Shown: positions 9,207 to 20,469 of the stretch, piece by piece
How positions within the stretch are numbered: the stretch's first letter is position 1
How the letters are laid out: every line of letters starts with the position of its first letter
Notes under the pieces: generated by a model
The model's database searches: none
What the model saw: only the letters and a program-made list of their open reading frames with translations
Told to the model about the DNA's origin: nothing
Assembly: GCA_049999765.1 (NCBI GenBank)
Contig: JBNGIQ010008911.1
Coordinates: forward strand, 89,412 to 123,879
Reading direction: 5' to 3'
Length of the DNA: 34,468 nucleotides
DNA from: Phaeoceros laevis
Taxonomy: Eukaryota; Anthocerotophyta; Anthocerotopsida; Notothyladales
Made by a program: the position numbers and the translations under genes

Positions 9207-12200
9207 TTAGAGAGGGGATATGGGCGGAAATACACGTCTCAGGAATGCCTGAAAACGTTTTGAATACAGCCTTGGATCCACTGCCGAGATGGAAATGGAG
9301 TCATACTGGAAGGATTTGTATGCATGCTCAATTTTCTTGCCCATGTCGTACTGCTGCAAGATGTCAATAATACCAAAATAGAGGACCACGTCATAGAACT
9401 CCCCAAATATCTCACCATCAAATGATGTTCGAGGATCATCTTTGCCTCTCGGTATGCGGTCTGCCCTAGCTGGCATGTTCACGCCAAGCTGTATCCTCAA
9501 CCTGCACATCGGCAATGTAGCTGGTCAGTCTAGATTGCAACCAGCCACATGCACATCTCACAGCCTTTTAAGCATGACTAGAGACGATGGCACATCACAG
9601 CTCACTGATTGCAAAGAGATCACTACCTTGCAGTTCCTGGTACCAGCAAATCAACTTCCCCATCTCCCGCTTCACCTCTTGCCGCGGCCCTCAAAGGACT
9701 ACCTCTCACATGTGATCCTCCAGGAGTTCCATTTTCTTTACCAGGGCCTCTAGCTACTAATACCAGACCTCGAGAAGTACTCCACTCTTCTTCAGCTGGG
9801 CCTGCAATCTATGACAGTCAGATAACTGTACCACAGCCACGAAATGCAATTCACGAACTGTTTCAATGAAGCTAACACAGGCATTAGCGTTAACTACAAA
9901 TTCCAAACTCCAGAGCAGCTTTGGACATCTTACCATCATCGATTGCATTTTCATATGACTGGTCAGGGGTTGATGGACCAGTTGCTACCACTGGATATTG
10001 CGGGGCCCTAAAATGGAGGCCTAATAGCAGACTGTAGTCCATGATCCCTTGGCTTTCCAAGAACTTGCAGTCGGATTCTATTTGCCTGCAGCAAGGTCAA
10101 GTACCTAGTGAGAAGAAAGGACATACAGCAACCTTGCTCTTGCAGAACAACCTGGCAAGGCAGAGGAAATACTTCAGGTAGGCCTCTCGCCAAGCTGGTT
10201 CGAGACGGAAGACGAAATCCAGGTCCAAATCTTTGAGAGTTGTTGTCTCATCAATGGTACCCTTTTCTGTTGTTCTACCCTGTGATGATCCTTTCAGGTC
10301 GAATCTCCGGTGAATGCGCAACTCTGTGCAAAACATATTGCCCATCACAATAAAGCGCACCTGGACACGTTTACCATAGCAGTTAGTTTGTATCATCAAG
10401 CTCAACAAGACACTTCAAAGTACACCTGCTGCGGAACAGTGTTACCAGCAACTGGAGTGTGAGATAACCAGGACCTGGAAGTATTCAAGACCCTTTGACC
10501 TAAGATGTGGAGCACTGAAGAGTTGCTGCTGAAAATACCAACCTTTCGACCAGCAACTGGTTTCACCCGGTGGAGTCCAAAAAACTTCGTGATGAGAGTA
10601 TTCTCATGAGTGCGCACATGGGCATGATAGCTTTTCAGCATTCTTAGCAAAACCTACACCATCGATGTTTGCAAACTTGTCAGCATGTTGCAGATCAACT
10701 GTCCAACAAAATGAAACAGAAGGCTAACAACTTGCACGGCTACGAAGTTTAACAAAAATAGGTCCAACTATTAACAAATGACTTAAGTTCGCACCTTGAC
10801 TTCAGTTTTGCGCATTGTCTTGATGATGAAACGGTCATCGTGCGAGAGATAGAAGACACTGCCACTCTTGCCCGGGGAACTTAGCTCTCTAAGAGCATCA
10901 TTCCCACAAAGAGATAGCATATAGTCGCCCGCATCAATCTTAAACATTTCCCTCAAGTCCCTGAGGTGTTTAAAAAGCACTGATCTGATCAGCCAAGGGA
11001 TACAGCTATGCATGCCAGCTGACTTCAACTGAAGCCTTTGGAGACGTTTTGCAAGACAACAAGCACAACAAAATGAAGCCGTCTGCCATGATGCAGATAG
11101 TCTTGCAGGCAAGTGCATAAGTTACTACAAGCCGTAACTAGTACCTGAAAACCATCGGGCAATAGTCCTTCCACTTGAAGTCCACCGACTGGTGAGGTGG
11201 GGTTAGCTGAGAGCCAAGTTTCGGAAAGCTCATCCAAATGCACGACCGGCTGGAGAAATGAAAGGGGAGAATTTCCTGCTTCGGCTCAGGAGTAATTTTA
11301 CCGACCGAGTACCTGCTTGACGAGGACAGAGGCTAAAGATTAGCTGACAGAACCAGCTTCTTGAAAGGCAGAGAAGCAAGCTTCAAGCTGTAATACACAT
11401 CAAACGGGAGACACGGCAAAGAGGACAAAGTCCACGTTACAAGGTCAGAGTTCTCGTAGTAAGGAATACCACTGGGGTGAACAGACCTTATGCCAAGCTG
11501 CAAGTTGAGCATTAAGTCGTAGCTCCTATGTCCCCTGAATATTGTCTCGCCTGGACGTTTAATCTCAGGTTTTGGCCTCCTTCGCCTTCTAGCAGCTTTC
11601 GACGATGCTGAGTTGACAGGCTCCTTGACAAACTCACTCATCAAGACACCTTGGACGTACTCCCTGACCACAACGGGTGGAACAGAAGCCACAAGGTTAC
11701 TCGCTCCATCCAGCGACAGCCGTGAGGCCCTAGGCTCGTCTCCTTCATGGTTCAGTTTCCCTGCTGTCCACGAGTTACCACGGTCTAAGCCAAGAACACG
11801 TTCAAGAGCACCCTCCAGACTCCATCTTCTCTCAAGAGAGACATTTTTGCGACCCGAGACAGAAGCAGACATCATTCCCACATCTTCGGAAGGAGTGCGT
11901 TCCAGCCTGGCGGCCCCCCTCCCACCAGTTTCGTTCTCGGATGAGGAGGATGCATTACTCACTTTGCAGCGAGAGGAGATGCGGTTCTCATCGATCCCAG
12001 CCAGATGATAATCATCCTTGTATGAGATAGATTTGACTGTGGTTCGGTGGCAGCCCGTAGGATAGAACACACCCTTACCGTCTTTCAGGCCCTTGGTCCA
12101 TGTGCCGACATAGCAACCACCGTCAGCCCATGTGTAGACTCCATGGCCATGTTCCAGCCCATCAAGCCATTGTCCATCGAAGACATCCCCACTAGCCCAC

Positions 12201-13006
12201 CTCAAGACCCCGTGCCCACACATGCTCCCTCCCTTCCAGTCCCCCACATAGTCATTCCCGTTTTTCCACAAGTACCGACCATGCCCTTCCTGCAGCCCCT
12301 GCTTCCAACTACCCTCGTACTCATCGCCGTTGGCGAAGTGCTTGCAACCAAGACCATGCTTGACATTCATACTCCATTCCCCCTTGTATGTGGTGCCGTC
12401 AATCCCCGTGAACGTGCCCACCCCGTGCATGCACCGAGTTGCTCTGGTATGNNNNNNNNNNNNNNNNNNNNNNNNNNNNNNNNNNNNNNNNNNNNNNNNN
12501 NNNNNNNNNNNNNNNNNNNNNNNNNNNNNNNNNNNNNNNNNNNNNNNNNNNCCCTCATACATGCACCCATCCGACCACAGATACTTGCCCGACCCATCGG
12601 GCAGACTTCCCTGCCAGGTCCCGACATAGAAATCGCCATTCGGCAAGAGCTTTTCACCAGTAAAGTGCCCACCTGATGTGCTTTCCGCGGTTGCCTCGTC
12701 CTCTTCGTCTCCTAGCCTGTCGAAAGGCGAGACCTCGCAAAGAGGAAAGTCTTCGGAGTCCTGGAAAGGAATGCTGGGTTGCTCCTCCTTGGAATTGGCA
12801 CGCGCCGGGGGTTCAGCAGACATGCAGGTAGGCGGGGGCGGTGATCCCACCTTTTCCGGCACCACAGCCCGTTTCCTCGTCCGCCACTGTAGATCAAAGA
12901 AGCGATTACGGGTCACACCACGGCGATTACTCTTGGGAAAGACCACAACATCCGCCCCCTCCACCTGGTCGCCGTGAAGCTTCACCACCTCGATAGAGTG
13001 CGACAT
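9207..13006 (-). CDS. PIP5K: MORN-repeat phosphatidylinositol-4-phosphate 5-kinase
   Basis: The enzyme phosphorylates PtdIns4P to PtdIns(4,5)P2 at the plasma membrane. Eight exons (minus strand) join in frame: 13006-11487, 11312-11145, 10960-10795, 10653-10543, 10360-10173, 10085-9934, 9801-9627 and 9501-9207, giving 924 aa if the 100-N gap is taken at face value. Residues ~110-330 carry about eight MORN repeats ([36 protein letters not shown]), followed by a linker. The kinase domain starts near [20 protein letters not shown]. Visible motifs are [20 protein letters not shown] (nucleotide loop, Lys in IIKT), [41 protein letters not shown], and the activation segment [10 protein letters not shown]...ISAVDP. 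The Glu in KKIEH is the residue known to favour PI4P over PI5[15 protein letters not shown] is the first in-frame Met of the exon. It is a typical plant type-B PIP5K; only the gap region is uncertain. Confidence 0.97.
12452..12551. other. Assembly gap (100 N) inside MORN repeats
   Basis: Exactly 100 N interrupt PIP5K exon 1 between a MORN unit ending DGCMYE and one resuming at [10 protein letters not shown]. The reading frame happens to be the same on both sides. Comparison with the 23-residue MORN periodicity suggests the real missing piece is nearer 70-75 bp, so 100 N is probably a placeholder and residue numbers after it are approximate. Confidence 0.95.
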
Positions 13007-13870
13007 CCAGACCGTGTGCTGATATACCCCGACTCACTGGCTAGTCACTCTCAATCACCCCCTCCCGCTGTTCTGGCAGCGACAAAAGGACAGACAGACT
13101 AGGCAACTCTCAATCACAGAACCGATCTACTAGCCTGCTACCAGAAGATTGTCTCCCCCCGCACCGCGCCCCAAGCGCAATCACCTACAATTGAGAGCGA
13201 GCTACCAGGATACACATTCCCTCCACGGAAACGCTAAATTTGGGGAAAACAAACCTTTTCTCCCACAGATCTCTCATTTCCCCTCCTCTGCTCGCCCTCA
13301 TTCTCTACTAGCTTGCCTGCCTGATCGTGCTCCTGCTCCTGCTGCTGCCGGCCAAAACAAGCGGGCCTTGCCCCCACCGTGCAGCAACTCATGCTTCACC
13401 GTCACTCCCGCACTGCCACTGCGCCGCACCAGGACGGCCCGCCTGGCAGCGCCATCCTCAGTTCGCCAACCGACCTGCTGCTGCTGCTGCCCCTCACCCG
13501 GCCTAGGTCGGTCCCAGGCACCCTCGCCAGTCCAGACATTTCAGTTCTCCCTCCGCGGCGCTCTCCAATCCAACCCCCTTCCCCGCTCCCGGCACCAAGC
13601 CATCCGGACAAGACCAATTGCCGCGCACACCCAGAATGTGGCACCTCCCCCGAGCACAGACGCTTTTACTGCACGCGAGCCCGCCGAGGAGCTTTGCACC
13701 AGAGGCGGCAGACCGCGACCAGGGGGGAGCAGCAGCGGGATGATGCGACGGCGGGATGCCTCGGGGCGAGGGAATCGAGAGAAGAAGGACTAGGGTGGCA
13801 CCGAGGGAAGGTGGAAGCACAAAAGGTGATGGTGGCAGAAGGAGGAGGCAACGCAGAGGGTGGAGACCAC

Positions 13871-13934
13871 GGGGGAGAGAGAGAAAGAGACGAAAGAGAG
13901 AGAGGCAAGCAAGCAGAAAGAGAGAGGGAGAAAG
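13871..13934 (-). promoter_or_regulatory. CT-rich (GAGA-type) tract upstream of PIP5K
   Basis: On the + strand this is an almost pure purine run (GGGGGAGAGAGAGAAAGAGA and continuing). On the PIP5K sense strand it is CT dinucleotide-rich, about 0.9 kb 5' of the start codon. CT/GA tracts near plant transcription starts are known binding sites for BBR/BPC GAGA-binding factors and pyrimidine-patch promoters. Placement fits a promoter or long leader, but the role is inferred. Confidence 0.4.
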
Positions 13935-14124
13935 TGGTTCGGCAACAGGTTGGTTAGGTTTGTCAAAATCGGTGTGCGGTTAAAAACTTGAAAGTAGCTG
14001 CGGCAGCCCACACCTTTCTGCTCTCACACACCATGCTGCCTTTCCGGGCCGCTGGCTGGCCCGTACGGTCGCCATGGACCAGAGACGCCAGACTTCAGAT
14101 TTGTTGCACAAGGGCGAGCGAGCG

Positions 14125-14144
14125 CTGCCTGCCTGCCTGCCTGC
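14125..14144. repeat. (CTGC)5 microsatellite
   Basis: Five perfect CTGC units. Related CCTGCCTGC runs recur near 15723 and 16481, suggesting a locally favoured slippage motif. Confidence 0.9.
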
Positions 14145-14727
14145 CCTGCACAAGAAAAAAATAATCGTGAACCACGCAAGCCCATACAAACAGTAAGCGG
14201 AAAATGAAAGGACTATGGGCGGTGGAATCTTGGCAAATTAGACGCAAGCAAAGCGCCATGTGTAAGCAGATTAAGCAGAGACGTAGAGTGTGTTGAATTC
14301 CAAGCCTGGGCCGGGCCGAGCCGAGGCTGTGCGGTGAGTGGGAGTGCGGAGCGGGCCCCCAACGCATATAGCAGAGCGACGTGCTTACTCATGCGAGTAA
14401 CCGACTTGCCATTGTCCAAATGCTTTTCTCATTTTTGACAAAACTTATTTGTCATTTGGGTTGGGGCCGCGGATAAGCATATGACTGACTGACTGATCTG
14501 ACTGATGCATGTGGGACGGGAGGCGGGGGCGAGGCGAGGCAGTGGTAATTATTGGCGGGCATTCATGACATGTAATCATTTGCAAAAGATTTGTCTTTCC
14601 GTCGGCCGGCCCCGAAATCCGCCCACTCCCTTGGCTTTGCCGCAAAACAGGCTGGGCGCCTGTTGCCAACCTGTCAATACATTTTGGTAGCTAATTAATA
14701 ACCGAAGGCAACGTCACAGTCATCAGT

Positions 14728-14750
14728 GTTGGTGATGACTCATCACCAAC
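14728..14750. promoter_or_regulatory. 23-bp palindrome with central TGACTCA
   Basis: GTTGGTGATGA at 14728-14738 and TCATCACCAAC at 14740-14750 are perfect reverse complements around a single C. The centre reads TGACTCA (14736-14742), the GCN4/AP-1-type core bound by several bZIP factors. It lies about 1.7 kb upstream of the PIP5K start. A bZIP site is a plausible inference; a chance palindrome of 11-bp arms is unlikely but possible. Confidence 0.5.
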
Positions 14751-14804
14751 CTTCTCCCTATTCACGTGAAGCAGGGACATTCGGCAGCGTCCATGTCCGT
14801 GTTG

Positions 14805-14847
14805 TCGTCCGTCCGTCCGTGTTCCGTCCGTCCGTGCGTCGGTCCGT
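14805..14847. repeat. CCGT-rich microsatellite
   Basis: Imperfect array of GTCC/CCGT units (TCGTCCGTCCGTCCGT, then TTCCGTCCGTCCGTGCGTCG). No coding context. Confidence 0.85.
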
Positions 14848-17149
14848 TGCATTCGGGGTTGTAGCGTGCTAATGGATATGATTAGGCTGTATGATAACAG
14901 CCTCTTGGGAACCGACGTGTGTAACACTTGGAAGGGAGAGTATCTGGAGAGCGAGACATGCATACGAAATGCGTTAGAACTGCTGGCCTTGGAAGGACAC
15001 ACTCCTTTCCTTGCCCCTATGCCCTCCCTCTATTCGCACATGAATATGGGTAAGATTGTCTAGTATCTGGGTACCTTTTTGGAGATGTAGACGGCTGTCT
15101 GTTATGGGATTTTATGTGGGACAAGGAGAGGAGCGGTTGCTGCCACAAGCTAGGGATGAGAAGGAATCGCAGCAAAACAAATATCTGCTGCACCAGCGTC
15201 GTCCATCCGACTCCATCCATCCAAGCTAAAGGTGAAGCTGCCATAAATGAAATGCATGTTAAAATAATGTTTTCGTTTGACCACGCCACGGTGGGAGGGG
15301 GTAGTCTAGCATGCTGGACGAGATGATGAGATTGTGTACCTTGCTTTCTTTTTGCTCTGCCTTTTTCGTCTTTTGGACCTTTGATTGTGTGTGGGCAGAG
15401 AGGCGCATGATGCTGCTGGGCTCAGCATTATTTCTGCGGGTTTGGCATTTTGCCAAAAGCAGGCCCAAGGTTCTGCCCCTTCGCCCTTTTTATAGCCCCT
15501 TCCGCAGGCCTGGAAACGGAAATGAGCTTGGACTGTTGCCTGTTGCAGGTGGCGGAAAGGGGCGAAACGTGGGACGCGACTCCTGTTCCGGGCCCTCCCA
15601 GGCTCGGAGGCAAAATGATGGCGCCTCCTGTCTGTCCTCCCGCATTTAATCTCCCACATGATGCTGCGGAAGGCTTTTCCGCGCTCCAGCTCTAGGCTTT
15701 TATTATCCGATGCCTACTGGCAGCCTGCCTGCCTCCCTGGTGACCTGCCCTGCCCAAATCCGTCCACCGCAAAAAAAAATCCCACCACTAATCACCACCG
15801 TCTTATATTAGCCTAACCGCAGGAGTTGAGCGGCCAGTCCGTCCTAGTCTCTTCTGTAGACGCAAACAGTCCAGAAGGTGGCGGTGGGCGATAAGTCAGC
15901 AGCATAGGGGTTGGGATTCCCGAAGAAGCTCCTGCCGACCACTCGATCCGGCCCGCCGTCCCACCATTGGCTGCCCTCTACCCATTTCCATGGTTGCTGG
16001 TGTCTCCTTGGCGGCCCAACATAGCACACAAAATACATACAACCTGGATACATAGCGGCTGGATGCCCATGCCCTCCGATTCAGCCGAGCTCTGGCACAT
16101 GGACTGATGGGCAATCAGGCTGCTTCCCAACCCCCAAAACGAGGCCTTCTTCCCAGTCTCCACGCAGCCTGCCATCCTGGGCTATAATAGGCCAGCCTGC
16201 TCCCGGTCACGAATCCCGGCACGTGGGGTCCGACCCCATTGGTAGATACATGGATATGGCCTCATCCCATACTGCTCACATACAGTATACAAGCTCACAG
16301 CACTATGAATGTGGGTGTGGTATGGACAGTGACGAAACAGTTGCAGCACTGCAGATAGACATCCTTCCGAACAGACCAGGCGTCACACCACACCAGCATA
16401 TTCACCTGCTCGTCCTTCCACCTTGCAAGGGGCTACTGCAGGCAGGCAATGCATACGGAGGCCCGCTGCTCCTTCCTTGCCTGCCTGCACGTCAACGTTG
16501 AAAGCGTTTTCGAGGTCTGTCAGCTGCCTGACTCTTTCTGTCTCCTCTGCCATGCCAAATATCACCATCGTACACAGGGATCCGATTCACAACGTGAGCC
16601 ATCCTTGAGGGAGTTTATGAGACCGAAGTGCAATGAGCACACTGCCGGCTAAAGGACGCATTGGGGCTGCCACAAACCTTACATCCACCTGCTCCGGATT
16701 CAATGGTGCTTGCCTGCTGTAAACCCTTGTTTCACCTGTGCCAGTTTTCAATAGGTACGAGACTGCGAGCTTTAGAGAGTGATCAAACAGGGGCCTAGTA
16801 TAGTTTACATCATACTGCAGCATTACAGTTAGGACTCAGGAGTAACGGGACACAGGCTGACATTATGTAAGAAAGCTACGTGGGAGAGGCAGTTGTGAGA
16901 GTAGATGCAGATAATTAAGACAAGCATTTGACGCCCGAGGTGCATAACAGAAGCTCGTCGTACCACCGCCTTGAGCAAGGCGTGGCAGCACGGGGCTTAT
17001 TTCAAGTTGTAGAGTGAAGAACTCTTATGCTAAAGTTCTTGACTATCTCGACAGATTACTGCCAGATTCCGGTGTGTGGAATTAGGCCTCCAATCTCAAC
17101 AAAGACGTGCGAAGCAGGTCCATGGAAGAAAGCTTTCTCACCCAGAGTA

Positions 17150-18932
17150 TCAGTCTTTCTTCTTGAGTCGTAAGGTGAAATCCCGCAGAGACCCTAGCAA
17201 TGCCCTGATCTGCTCCTTGACTTGTTTGTCAATTACAGTACCCTGCTGATCGAACTTTGCTGGTGGCGCAAATGCTTGGACGAAAACCTCGGGCTTGTTG
17301 ATGAAGTGTAGATCGACAAAGACCCCGACTTGACGAAGGTGATACTGGGCGCGGCCACCGCCGAAGCCTCCGCCAGAGCTTACGATAGCTGCCGTCTTAT
17401 CGCTCCATAGATTCGGAGGCCGTGAAGCCCAGTCGATGGCGTTCTTCAACACACCTGGCTCGACCAAACATGCACCCTCGCTCAGGCATCTCAGGCCACT
17501 TCGCAAAGCAGAAGAAAACTTACGTCGCAACCCTAAAAAACTTGGATGCCAAATCTACCTGGCATGGAATAATTGTACTCCGGGCAAGCAAACAGCACGG
17601 CGTCCGCTGCAGCAACCTTCGCCCGAAACGCAGTTATGTCCTGGGGGAACGTCTGGTTGACCTCAAGGTCCGTGTTTACAAACGGCAGGTGATTGATTTG
17701 AAGGATTTCGATCTGGACATCGGGAAAATGTTCCTTTGCGATCTCCACGGCTGCAAAATACAGTGTTGTAAGTCAGACCAGCAGGCCTCCCTGGACAAAA
17801 GCTAGGAAGACATGGAATAACTTCACTCAAACTGCTAGCAAAGAAGTGCATGCGGAGAAAGTGTTCCTGAAAACTAGAAGACTTGGTTACACAGACATCG
17901 ACAGGCAAAACTGCCTGTCTTTGACACCCAGCTCATTAAAACACACACCCATTGGACCGGAAATGTGGCTAAAAAATGGTGGACGATGCACTGCCTGTAG
18001 TTAGGCTGTTAAAAGACAAATAAGAGGCTAGATGATCCGCACATGATTGAGTGCATTTCAGAATGCTGATGTCCAAACAGTCCACTGCAAACACAGATTG
18101 CTCGTAGCAACAGCAACAAACGGTACGTAATGCTGCAAATCGTGTCGTCGACAATTCCTAAGCTGCAAGAGATGAACCAACATCAGCTTCAGTAGCACCA
18201 CTCAATCACAGCTCAAGCCTGACATGGTCACCACACATGCAATAAGGTAACTACATGTTCAAACGCCTCATTGCATCACAGATGCTGTCAAGGGCAAGAG
18301 AGTGAACGAGAGAACAGCAACACTAGTGATAGGCAATGATCATACACCAAGCTGCTCCTCAGATCTTAACAAAAATTGCGCTGAACAGACACAGCAGTGC
18401 GAAACCAGGAATATCCGATTCAATACCAAAAGGGCAGGAATTGACAGCAATCCTTCACATAGTTCCTCTTCCTGACCACACAAGAACCAAGCCAAACTAC
18501 AGGCTAAAACATAAAATGTAGGCCAGACACTCCTGTGCTTCCCGCCAGAGTGCACACACACGAAATCCATAATCCCTGACTAACCTGTGCACATAAAACT
18601 TGTCAACCTAAGCTCCAAAACTCGGGGATTAAATGGCAAACCTTTGTGAAGAGCGGCCTAGTAACCAGGTCTTAATCTCCAATTCAGGTATATCACTAGG
18701 GCACGCATGATGCACAGAATGCAACCAACAACAAAAACGAATTGAAATCGTTGCAACGCACGCATTTGAAGCGGAGGGGGCAAAGCCGTGACATTCACCC
18801 ACTCCAAACAAAGCAGCAAAGCACCGGGTATCACTTAGCACTCAAGACATTCTCACCTGCGCGCAGCAACCCCAGGTTCGTCGATGCTTTGCGGAAGGAG
18901 CCGGCGAGAGCAATGATCTTGAGACCGGCCAT
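17150..18932 (-). CDS. NQR: NAD(P)H:quinone / FMN reductase
   Basis: This is a flavodoxin-fold FMN enzyme of the NADPH-dependent FMN reductase family, which in plants carries out two-electron reduction of quinones. Three exons join in frame: 18932-18857, 17750-17559 and 17454-17150, giving 190 aa (Arabidopsis NQR is about 196). Visible are the FMN-phosphate loop GSFRKASTN (residues 11-19), LPFVNTDLEVN, the PEYNYSMPG flavin-edge motif (82-90), NAIDWASRPPNLWSDK, the glycine-rich GGGFGGGRAQYHLRQ (117-131), and VDLHFINKPEVFVQAF. Intron 1 is long (1106 bp) and intron 2 short (104 bp). There is no signal peptide, so it is likely cytosolic. A TATA-like TTATATG lies about 60 bases upstream of the ATG on the same strand. 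It is divergent from the papain gene across 493 bp. A decayed copy of its first exon is at 3701-3779. Confidence 0.95.
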
Positions 18933-19425
18933 GGATACAACGCACCGGGCTTCCGACAGGAGAGGCTACAGACAGGCCCCCTGGTCCGAAGCATATAACG
19001 GGTTATCGATGCTTGGCCCGGTTAACCTAGCCTCAGGTACTGATTCCACGTTTTAAGTGTGAGCAAATCGCGTGCCGGCTCAGGCACGCCGAGCCTTCGA
19101 AGGGACGTGCGACGAAGTGATGTTTTATGTCCATTCGTTTGGGGGACAGGAACGTTGTAGGAAATTTCCTACTGACGACATGCCCAAGCTTTGGGTAGCT
19201 GGACACGTGGAGGAGCCCTACTGGGTGGTGTTCCTGTTTCCAAAAATCATATGAATCACGAAGGTTCCGGACCGCCTTCCGCATTGAAAAGGATTTCCTT
19301 CCGCAACCAGAAGTCGAATTTTCTGAACCAGGTATGGAAGCTCAATCTTTGAGAGTTTGCAAACCTTAAGCTTGGTGTATAAATTGGCCCGCCTTGCATA
19401 TTTTTGAGAGTCATATGGTTCAATC
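18933..19425. promoter_or_regulatory. Divergent promoter region, reductase and papain
   Basis: This 493-bp spacer separates two head-to-head genes. TATAAAT at 19378-19384 (+) stands 42 bases before the protease ATG and is a good TATA box, predicting a very short leader. On the minus strand TTATATG within 18991-19000 is a weaker TATA candidate for the reductase. No other element is claimed. Confidence 0.5.
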
Positions 19426-20469
19426 ATGGCAATAATACCATGGTTTTGTGTCTTCCTCTTTTCATTTTGTTCCCTCGCACTTGGAAGAGATCTTGACCCT
19501 CGTATCACAGGCTATGCTGCTGAAGATTTGTCTTCGGAAGATAATCTTAACCAACTATTTGACAATTGGACTTTGCAGTATAATCGCAATTACACAAATC
19601 TAGAAGAACGACAACAACGTTTTGAGGTTTTCAGGGATAACTTGCAACATATTGATCGAAGAAATCAAGATGTCTTATATTTTTTGGGTTTGAATCAGTT
19701 TTCCGATTTAACAAATGGAGAATATCAAGCTCGGTACACAGGTTACAAACCACCTTCAGAAAGTCGAAATACATCATTTGAATCTGGAACATTAGGTGGT
19801 GAACCTGCTACATCAATCAATTGGGTGCGTTCTGGTGTTGTTTCAAGTATAAAAGATCAGGGTGCTTGCGGAAGTTGTTGGGCTTTTGCTTCAGTTGCAG
19901 CCGTGGAAAGTCTTTATGCTATACAAAACCAGGATTCAATTTCGTTTTCGGAGCAAGAGCTAGTTGATTGTGATTCTCAAAGCAATGGTTGTGATAATGG
20001 GGCTATGGACTATGCCTATGACTTTGTGGCTCAAAACGGCTTGACTTCAGAATCAGACTATCCATATACAGCAAGTCAAGGAACGTGTGATCACGATAAA
20101 GTGGAAGAGCGCTTGGTTATTATTAATGGCTATAACAATGTGCCAAGCACCAGTGAAAGAGCTCTTATGCGTGCCGTGACTAGCCAACCTGTTAGTGTTG
20201 CAATGGATGCCTCAAGTAGAGATTTTCAATCGTACGCAAGCGGTATATTTACGGGTGACTGTGGGACAAATCTTGACCATGCAACGCTTGCAGTAGGCTA
20301 TGGATCTACTGACGAAGACATAAGTGATTCAAGTCGACCTTATTGGCTTTTGAAAAATTCATGGGGCACAAGCTGGGGAGAAGACGGATACATGCGGATT
20401 GAGAGACTTTCTGGATCATCTGACGGATGTTGTGGCATGTATATGAGTGCATCATATCCAACAATGTAA
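19426..20469 (+). CDS. Papain-like cysteine protease (C1A, SAG12-like)
   Basis: A secreted or vacuolar endopeptidase made as a zymogen; 347 aa in one uninterrupted exon. Residues 1-20 form a signal peptide (MAIIPWFCVFLFSFCSLALG). The inhibitory I29 propeptide shows a complete ERFNIN pattern (E61, R65, F69, N72, I76, N80) and GLNQFSD (88-94). The mature enzyme has oxyanion Gln145 (KDQG), catalytic Cys151 in GACGSCWAF, His285 in NLDHATLAVGYG, and Asn311 in LLKNSWGTSWGEDGYMRI. It ends ASYPTM with no granulin domain and no KDEL signal. Compared with the usual GCNGG, it reads GCDNGAMDYAY. The start follows a TATA box at 19378. It is intronless, while plant relatives usually have introns, and it is richer in A/T third positions than its neighbours. 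All catalytic residues are present, so activity is expected. Confidence 0.97.
   Translation: MAIIPWFCVFLFSFCSLALGRDLDPRITGYAAEDLSSEDNLNQLFDNWTLQYNRNYTNLEERQQRFEVFRDNLQHIDRRNQDVLYFLGLNQFSDLTNGEYQARYTGYKPPSESRNTSFESGTLGGEPATSINWVRSGVVSSIKDQGACGSCWAFASVAAVESLYAIQNQDSISFSEQELVDCDSQSNGCDNGAMDYAYDFVAQNGLTSESDYPYTASQGTCDHDKVEERLVIINGYNNVPSTSERALMRAVTSQPVSVAMDASSRDFQSYASGIFTGDCGTNLDHATLAVGYGSTDEDISDSSRPYWLLKNSWGTSWGEDGYMRIERLSGSSDGCCGMYMSASYPTM

Larger units (their letters stand above)
13007..17149. other. 4.1-kb non-coding region, PIP5K upstream side
   Basis: No gene is supported here. The first ~1 kb is GC-rich and should contain the PIP5K 5' untranslated region and promoter (transcribed leftward). 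Bases 16600-17149 are probably the reductase 3' untranslated region. Between them lie tetranucleotide repeats (CTGC, CCGT, GACT at about 14483-14503), a palindromic TGACTCA site and scattered CCTGCCTGC runs. The long frames at 13149-13957 are low-complexity Pro/Ser/Arg products of skewed composition and have no family features. Confidence 0.6.

Noticed and set aside
11613-12676. Long plus-strand open frames (131 and 209 codons) opposite PIP5K
   Set aside because: They lie antisense to PIP5K exon 1, have no domain, and run through the N gap; they are mirror frames of MORN-encoding sequence.
13149-13957. Plus-strand frames of 214 and 192 codons upstream of PIP5K
   Set aside because: Composition is Pro/Ser/Arg low complexity from GC-rich, CT/GA-biased DNA. 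Two overlapping frames are equally open and neither shows a domain.
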